Positions 17,222 through 21,686 of a stretch of 21,686 nt of DNA are shown in pieces. The notes under the pieces are model-generated. The model saw only the letters and a program-made list of their open reading frames with translations, did no database searches and was not told the origin of the DNA. Location: positions 1 through 21,686 of the forward strand of contig CAYZIC010000034.1 in the NCBI GenBank assembly GCA_964478335.1, given 5' to 3'. The position numbers were made by a program, and so were the translations under genes. Each line of letters starts with the position of its first letter. Position 1 is the stretch's first letter. The stretch is from CAYZIC01 sp964478335. GTDB lineage: Bacteria; Verrucomicrobiota; Kiritimatiellia; RFP12; DVOR01.

Positions 17222-17909
17222 AGAATAATTGGCGATGTAATAGGGCTTATATTCAGCGAAAAGCTTAGTCGAGGCGACATCCATCTGCTCTGTGACCACG
17301 ACATTATTTGCTCTGAGCTTTTCTGACACGTCCACAGCCGAATCTGCGACCAACGAGGGGACGGTTACATCGGCAAGAGATATTCCACCATTGAGGATGG
17401 CATCTTTTGCAACTGCGACACCCTGCTTAAACGTCATTTTGCTCTGCTCTTTTTGGAGCGGCGCATCAGGCTCATTCACGACGAGATTGTTGGTCAGCGA
17501 ACCGTAAATGGTAATTTTGTTATTCTCCCCCATCTGCATTTCAGTAGTCTGCGTACCACCAGGCGACTCGAGCCCTTGCCAAGAAGTGCCCGCGAGCAGG
17601 CCTCTTTTTGCCGAAAAGTCAAACACCGACCCCGTTACACTTTGTGCAACAAAGGCATAAGGCGTGAGGGTGAATTGTTGACGCGGTGAGAGCGTTTGTT
17701 GCTGCTTGGTATCAGGATCAATGAGCGTAATTTCAATCCATCGCAAACTTGACCCCGTTTCCATAAAGCATGACGAAAGCGGCTCACGTGTTATAGCCCC
17801 ATCGACAAGCGGCCAGACGTAGGCATCGTTGATCCTTTCGTCAGATAAGACCACGTCAAAGTAGGCATTCTCATCAGTGGTAATGGTTTTTGGACCGCCA
17901 GCCCATTTG

Positions 17910-17918
17910 CCCCCCCCC
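17910..17918 (-). repeat. poly-G tract (G9), in frame
   Basis: Nine C on the plus strand. It encodes the glycines of PEAGGGKWAGG, about 100 codons from the start of the secreted protein. At this length the frame stays open; a one-base change either way would shift it. Confidence 0.85.
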
Positions 17919-18274
17919 GCTTCAGGCGCATCAAAGATGCGCACGATAATCTGACACGTTTCATTCTCATAGGCAATCGACTGGTAGGCTTCTTTAGCAG
18001 ATTCCCCCTCGCCAATAGTAAGCGTTTTATACGTCAGGAGTAATCCCTGATAGGCGACACGATTGGCCAATGTAGGAGGGGGAGTCCACTGTGGCTCACT
18101 CTTTTGCTGGCTGTATAGAGTCGAAGCACTGAGTAGCAAACCTAGCGAGATACTGAGGCTTGCAAGTAGCTTGGCGCATGAAAAGAATGTGGTATTGAGT
18201 ATTTTCATAATGAGGATCCTTTACCTTAAATAGAAATGGCAGATACTTCGCTTAATCGTGTTGCCTCATGACAA

Positions 18275-19507
18275 CTAGTCTGCAAGTGTGCCGGCGAATG
18301 GGAAGAATGCGACATTTCGCACAGAGACCTTGCCGCCATTGACCGAGCCTAGCGTTACCGAGCAGTCATTTCCTTTAGAAACGGGAATCATGATCGACTC
18401 CTCGATTACAAGCCCTTTACCATTAAAAATCAAATCAAAGGTGACAGGAAAGCTAATAACGCCCGACTCGACATTAGCCGTTAGCTCGCCTGAGCCACAC
18501 TCCAACAAAAGCGTTGCCGTCAGCAAGACATCCGAGGATGCTTTATCTAGCAGTGTTACAGAAGTCACACCAGATCCTAGCACCGTATCCGATGCGAGCA
18601 CATCCTTTTGATTGCCCCATAGGCGTGTTTGAGTGTCCGTGAGATCAAGGCTCTTTACAATCGCAGTCTGAGCGAAAAGCGTGTTGCCAACAGATGCATT
18701 TGCAATCTTCGTTGCATTAGATTCAGACGCAGACTTAATCACCGATGGGATTGTCTCAGCAGCGACAGCAATCGAGCCCGCCGTCACCTTGGCACTATCT
18801 GTCGTGGACAAAGCCCGCTCGACCTTGGCCGCATCATGGATTGTTACCCGACCATCAAAGCCCGACATCTTGGCCTCAACATCACGATTGGCCGAGAGTT
18901 TACCCTTGACCACAAAGTTGTTTTGGATGACAAAGTCATGTGGAGCGCAGGGGAGGTCTTTGGCGACAAAGGCATAAGGCACGCTTTTCACCGCTTGCCG
19001 TTTACCAATCTGATATTCTTTAAGCTTGCTATCCACGAGCGAAACGCTGATCCAGCGATTAGCCGCACTCACCATGGGCGTTGCGGCATCAGTCCTTGGG
19101 GGCTAGATCTCACTTGGGTTGAGACCAGTGTCGCAGGCTCGGATTCGGGCTTTTGTATAAATGCTTGATCAAAGACTGACCAGGATAGCCCGGACCTGGC
19201 AAGAGGTGTGCGTATTCCCCCCCCCCGTGGGCAACGAACCGCTCCCATCTGCTAAGACCACATCAAAGTAACTATTTTTCACCACGACACGCCGCATGGA
19301 TGCCCACAGAGGATCGCCGCCCTCTTCATCCTCGTAGATGGCGAAAATCATGGTGTATCCTTGAGGACGATTAATGAGCTCTTTTTTTGTCTTACTTCGC
19401 AAGCCCCCTTGGTAATTTAGTGCACAAGGCACCGTATCTGCGAGTGCAAGATGCGTGGCATTCAAGGCTCCTAATAGGAACAAAATTGTATAGGCCCATG
19501 TTTTCAT
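18275..19507 (-). pseudogene. secreted 'PYAFVA'-type protein, frameshifted at a G10 tract
   Basis: About 410 codons. The start at 19507 (MKTWAYTILFLLG) has AGAGGAG upstream and a signal peptide. The module order matches the next gene: NYQGGL, IFAIYEDEEGGDPLW, NSYFDVVLADG, then NRWISVSLVD and SVPYAFVAKDLP. Between them the frame is lost twice. At the G10 tract (19217-19226) the reading runs into TGA after about 16 codons. With 9 G it would continue as TPLARSGLSWSVFDQAF, and a second shift near 19098-19102 is then needed to reach TDAATPMVSAANRWIS. The rest (19075-18275) is open and ends TAG. It is likely a paralogue of the 15620-18208 gene, exported and probably surface-exposed. Function unknown. 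Confidence 0.75.
19217..19226 (-). repeat. poly-G tract (G10) at a frame break
   Basis: Ten C on the plus strand. It lies after the YFDVVLADGSGSLPT segment. At this length the protein stops soon after (AILVSL-stop). Nine G would open the frame up to a second shift near 19100. Confidence 0.85.
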
Positions 19508-19601
19508 AAAAACTCCTCTTAGCGTGATTGACAGCAGTATTGAGCAATAAAATCGTGTATACGTCGAGGGTAACATTGCGGGCACCATACGACTCAGGAT
19601 T

Positions 19602-19643
19602 GAGAGCAGCGGTCTTGCGAGGAAGGCTCCTTTCGCTGCTCTC
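19602..19643 (-). repeat. 10-bp inverted repeat with 22-base loop
   Basis: The arms GAGAGCAGCG and CGCTGCTCTC are perfect complements. The loop has an inner AAGG-CT-CCTT stem. It lies between the stop of one secreted-protein gene and the start of the next, so it would fold in the transcript leader of the 18275-19507 gene. Confidence 0.65.
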
Positions 19644-19645
19644 CT

Positions 19646-19661
19646 GGGGCACGGGTGCCCC
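19646..19661 (-). repeat. 7-bp inverted repeat GGGGCAC-GG-GTGCCCC
   Basis: A perfect 7-bp stem with a 2-base spacer, immediately beside the 19602-19643 hairpin. A C5 run overlaps its right edge. No T tract is present, so it is not a standard terminator. Confidence 0.6.
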
Positions 19662-19737
19662 CACCCCTACCCGCTTCGGCATTTTTTGGGGTGAACAGGA
19701 CGCGCTTAACAAGTCCACCTTCACCTCAAACATTCTT

Positions 19738-21517
19738 TTACTGGACATCCGTTTTAGTAACAGTATATGGCAAAGTGCGTGTGGCAGTAATCGTCCCAGT
19801 TGCGACAATGGGTTGGGCAGGTTTACCTTGAAATGCCGGATGGCGTAATCCTGTAACGGTCAAAGTAAAGGAGCCCGTTAGCGCCTCAGTCGGCGACCAA
19901 GCAACCGGCTTGTCGCCAGTCGCATTCTCTCGATCCCATGAGAGCTCAAGTGTGAATTGTAATGGAAAACCCTCTTTGTGTTGAGGATGATTAGGATAAT
20001 AAAATGGGTTCGCAGGATTATCTGCCGCAAGCTGCCAGGCAAATTGCGCATCGACAGCCGCGTTAGGCTGCTCGCCTTGCACCGCAAGCAAAGGTTGATT
20101 GCCTACACCAGAGAGCAAGAGAGACTTTTGATGCGCGACAATCTTGCACAGCGCAGGGACTTGACTGACATTAGCATACCCACGATTGACACCCGTTGGT
20201 GGTGCTGCGATGATCAATTCTGGGAGCAAAGCATAATCCAGAGTCCCCCCCCCCAACTGGAGAGCTGACCTAAAATGATAGAGCCAATGTCATTTTGGCG
20301 GATCCGGGTGCCATCCCTAATTGATCAGTCGCCCCATTAGGTTTGAGATAGGAGACGGCATCGATCTCTAAGTTTGCGGTCCAACATCCCTGAGGCTATA
20401 GTAACTCGTTTGATTCAAGAGGCGTTCCAGACTTGGCGGCGACACCTAATAGCGATTCTTGCCCAAGCGATGTTTTCACCCAAAGCACTGCGCCATAATC
20501 GGCGTGTAAGACACCCGATGCCATCTTTTGACGATCGGGGGCAAGATAAAAGACCAACTCCTCGCGTGCACTGATTGTGAATGTTTTGGTTGCGCCATAT
20601 GCCCATGTTTTCCATTGGACATTGAGCAAATCGCTACTTTCGCGATAGAGCAGCGGCAAATCGAGCAGGGGCGCATTATTGGGTGCGGGCAAACTTTTCT
20701 CCAGCGTCACCGAGACCTGTTGCTCGCCCTCGCCTTGATCGACACCTTGTTGGGAGGCACGGATCACATTCTTAAAGGTTACCGGCAGTGAAGCGGTCGA
20801 GACGCCGAAGTCCAAGCCGTATCCCTTAGGCCAGATTTCGAGCGGTGAAGCGAAGTTTGAGCGGCTCGATGCCTTGTACCAATTGGCAAGTGTACGACGC
20901 ATAAATAGATTGGAGTGTTGTTGTTGACTGACATCGCTAAAGCGCAGCTCTTTCGTGCCGATAGGGGTATGTACCAAATAGACGGAGTCTTTCATCTGTA
21001 ACTTGATGGCCGATTGCGCACTAAACCACGTCGACATGACGGGCGATTGTGTGTAAGAGGGCGTGTCATCGTCCTTGATCGTTGGACAAAGCGTTTGAAA
21101 GCCAATCAAGTTAAAGCCAGCCTCAACCCAAAGAGAATCGGGCACAATGGGGCGACCTTTAATCGTTAAGGTTGTGCTTTCTGAGCAATAGATGAGATAG
21201 CATTTATTGCCAGAGAGGAACTTGAGCTGATTAAGCGTCGGCGACTCTCGAAACCAGCCGCGCCATTCAGCATTTTTATAAATGAAGCTCTCCGATTCCC
21301 CCATACTGGGATAGGCGAGTAAGCCCGCCCAATAAAAGACCATTTCCACATTAGATTTAGGATCTTGCCATTGGGTCAACGTGTCGGGCTCTGGTTCGAT
21401 TGGCAGGTAGACACCATTCCAACCGGCGTTTAACGGCACCACCTCCTCGACCCATTGAGCCGAGGAGATCTGCGTCAAAAGGCACATGCTAAACAGGCAT
21501 ACTAAAAACTTTTTCAT
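19738..21517 (-). pseudogene. secreted protein with 'GWNGVYLPIEP' N-terminus, interrupted
   Basis: About 590 codons if repaired. The start (21517) has AAAGGTG upstream and a signal peptide ending near SSAQW. The N-terminus (VVPLNAGWNGVYLPIEPEP) and the C-terminal part (PANPFYYPNHPQHKEGFPL, TEALTGSFTLTVTGLRHP) match a secreted family I recall accompanying LamG proteins in Kiritimatiellota and Lentisphaerae. It is interrupted by TAG at 20396-20398 after 373 codons. 41 open in-frame codons follow (CWTANLEIDAVSYLKPNGAT...), then a second TAG at 20270-20272. The G10 tract at 20245-20254 then shifts the frame, and the C-terminal part (20256-19738) is open again. With 9 G the two frames would join (VGGGTLDYALLPELIIAAPP). 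A small indel near 20270 together with a different tract length would also work. Confidence 0.75.
20245..20254 (-). repeat. poly-G tract (G10) at a frame break
   Basis: Ten C on the plus strand. It encodes GGG just before TLDYALLPELI, where the reading frame of the C-terminal part begins. One G fewer would join it to the upstream frame. Confidence 0.85.
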
Positions 21518-21686
21518 AACGAAACACCTTTCTTAACGACTGGATAGATATAGAGAGGAGACAGATTGTAAATTGCGGCGTACCCGTCAAGTGTCCATCT
21601 TGTGTAACAGCCAACCACGCCGAACCCGACACCTTGCGATAGGTGCAGGCAAATTCATCGGTCACATGTTTGGTTAAATCGTAGGA
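21490..21686 (-). CDS. 3' end of another secreted-type protein (partial)
   Basis: The frame is open from the window edge to a TAG near 21490. The first part reads DEFACTYRKVSGSAWLAVTQ and then DGHLTGTP, like the 'AWL-x-GtLtGTP' ending of putative Ig (He_PIG) domains. After GTP the sequence is less convincing, and another frame (GYAAIYNLSPLYIYPVVKKG, stop TGA close to the next start) reads about as well, so the true end may lie in that frame. It shares orientation with the next gene and is probably in the same operon. The rest is outside the window. Confidence 0.45.

Larger units (their letters stand above)
15620..18208 (-). pseudogene. secreted 'PYAFVA'-type protein split by an in-frame amber codon
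   Basis: One frame of 862 codons, interrupted only by TAG at 17219-17221. It starts with an ATG (GGA-containing site upstream) and a signal peptide (about 1-33). The N-terminal module has AYQGLL, NAYFDVVLSD, RWIEITLIDPD and LTPYAFVAQSVTG, a pattern I know from tail-fibre/adhesin-like exported proteins. The second part (after the TAG) holds a second related element, STAPYAVTASYAPGAYGDF, and beta-rich, low-cysteine sequence. Codons just after the stop (WLWSADAGKEVQVEIYADK) read as a smooth continuation. A GTG at 17182 with AGAGG nearby could allow re-initiation, but the second part would lack a signal peptide. A G9 tract (17910-17918) is in frame. The 3' end overlaps the next gene's start (ATGATTAG). 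Confidence 0.75.
19508..19737. other. gap between two secreted-protein genes with two adjacent hairpins
   Basis: About 230 bases. A minus-strand frame (19392-19808, 138 codons) crosses it, but it overlaps the ends of both neighbours out of frame and shows no signal peptide or domain, so I do not call it a gene. Two inverted repeats sit side by side. GAGAGCAGCG (19602-19611) pairs with CGCTGCTCTC (19634-19643), with an inner AAGG/CCTT. GGGGCAC-GG-GTGCCCC lies at 19646-19661. No T tract follows on the minus strand. Confidence 0.6.

Noticed and set aside
19392..19808. 138-codon minus-strand frame between two secreted-protein genes
   Set aside because: It overlaps both neighbours out of frame and has no signal peptide or domain, though part of it (NPESYGARNVTLDVYTILLL) looks protein-like.
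17219..20398. TAG reassigned to a sense codon, suggested by three in-frame TAGs
   Set aside because: fprA and the small lipoprotein end at TAG at sensible positions, and the same genes also carry frameshifts, so ordinary nonsense mutation is simpler.
11137..21517. All frame breaks explained by general sequencing error
   Set aside because: Not fully excluded, but the adjacent 10 kb of eight genes has no break, and in-frame TAG substitutions are not typical homopolymer errors.

Overview
All convincing genes in this 21.7-kb window lie on the minus strand, so transcription runs from high to low coordinates. No marker gives a definite species. The large secreted LamG-type and 'PYAFVA'-type proteins on the right resemble proteins I recall from Verrucomicrobia, Lentisphaerae and Kiritimatiellota (PVC bacteria). 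A Kdo-pathway gene (kpsF type) points to a Gram-negative envelope with LPS. A flavodiiron protein and an iron alcohol dehydrogenase suit an anaerobic or microaerobic life. The phylum call is recollection, not a search.

Left and centre (about 380-10330) hold intact genes. In transcription order, a sigma70-like promoter (10369-10397) precedes an iron-type alcohol dehydrogenase, an M18 aminopeptidase, a flavodiiron protein and a 3D-domain (RlpA/MltA-like) envelope protein. Glutaminyl-tRNA synthetase (glnS) follows and ends at a clear intrinsic terminator (4264-4299). Next comes a tightly packed set: PLP-dependent histidine decarboxylase, a small lipoprotein of unknown function, the KpsF/KdsD arabinose-5-phosphate isomerase, and holA (DNA polymerase III delta). 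None of these reading frames is interrupted.

Two non-coding stretches (1-379 and about 10398-11136) bracket this block. Both are packed with short inverted repeats whose arms vary while the 3-nt spacer is usually TGC or TAC. They also share a 44-nt repeat unit (one copy on the left, two tandem copies on the right), AGTTCGAGT-type direct repeats, and sequences resembling widespread dispersed intergenic repeats.

The right half (11137-21686) is an operon-like series of four large secreted proteins plus the edge of a fifth. Each of the four has a signal peptide. Every one of the four is interrupted as read here, by in-frame TAG codons, by frameshifts, or both. Each also carries a run of 7-10 G on the coding strand, and such runs occur nowhere else in the window. 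In three genes the tract sits at a frame change that a one-base length change would correct. In the fourth the tract (G9) is in frame and an amber codon interrupts the gene further on. This looks like a surface-protein locus with slippage-prone contingency tracts that has also gathered other lesions. Because the neighbouring 10 kb is clean, generally poor sequence quality is an unlikely full explanation, though errors at homopolymers cannot be excluded from sequence alone.
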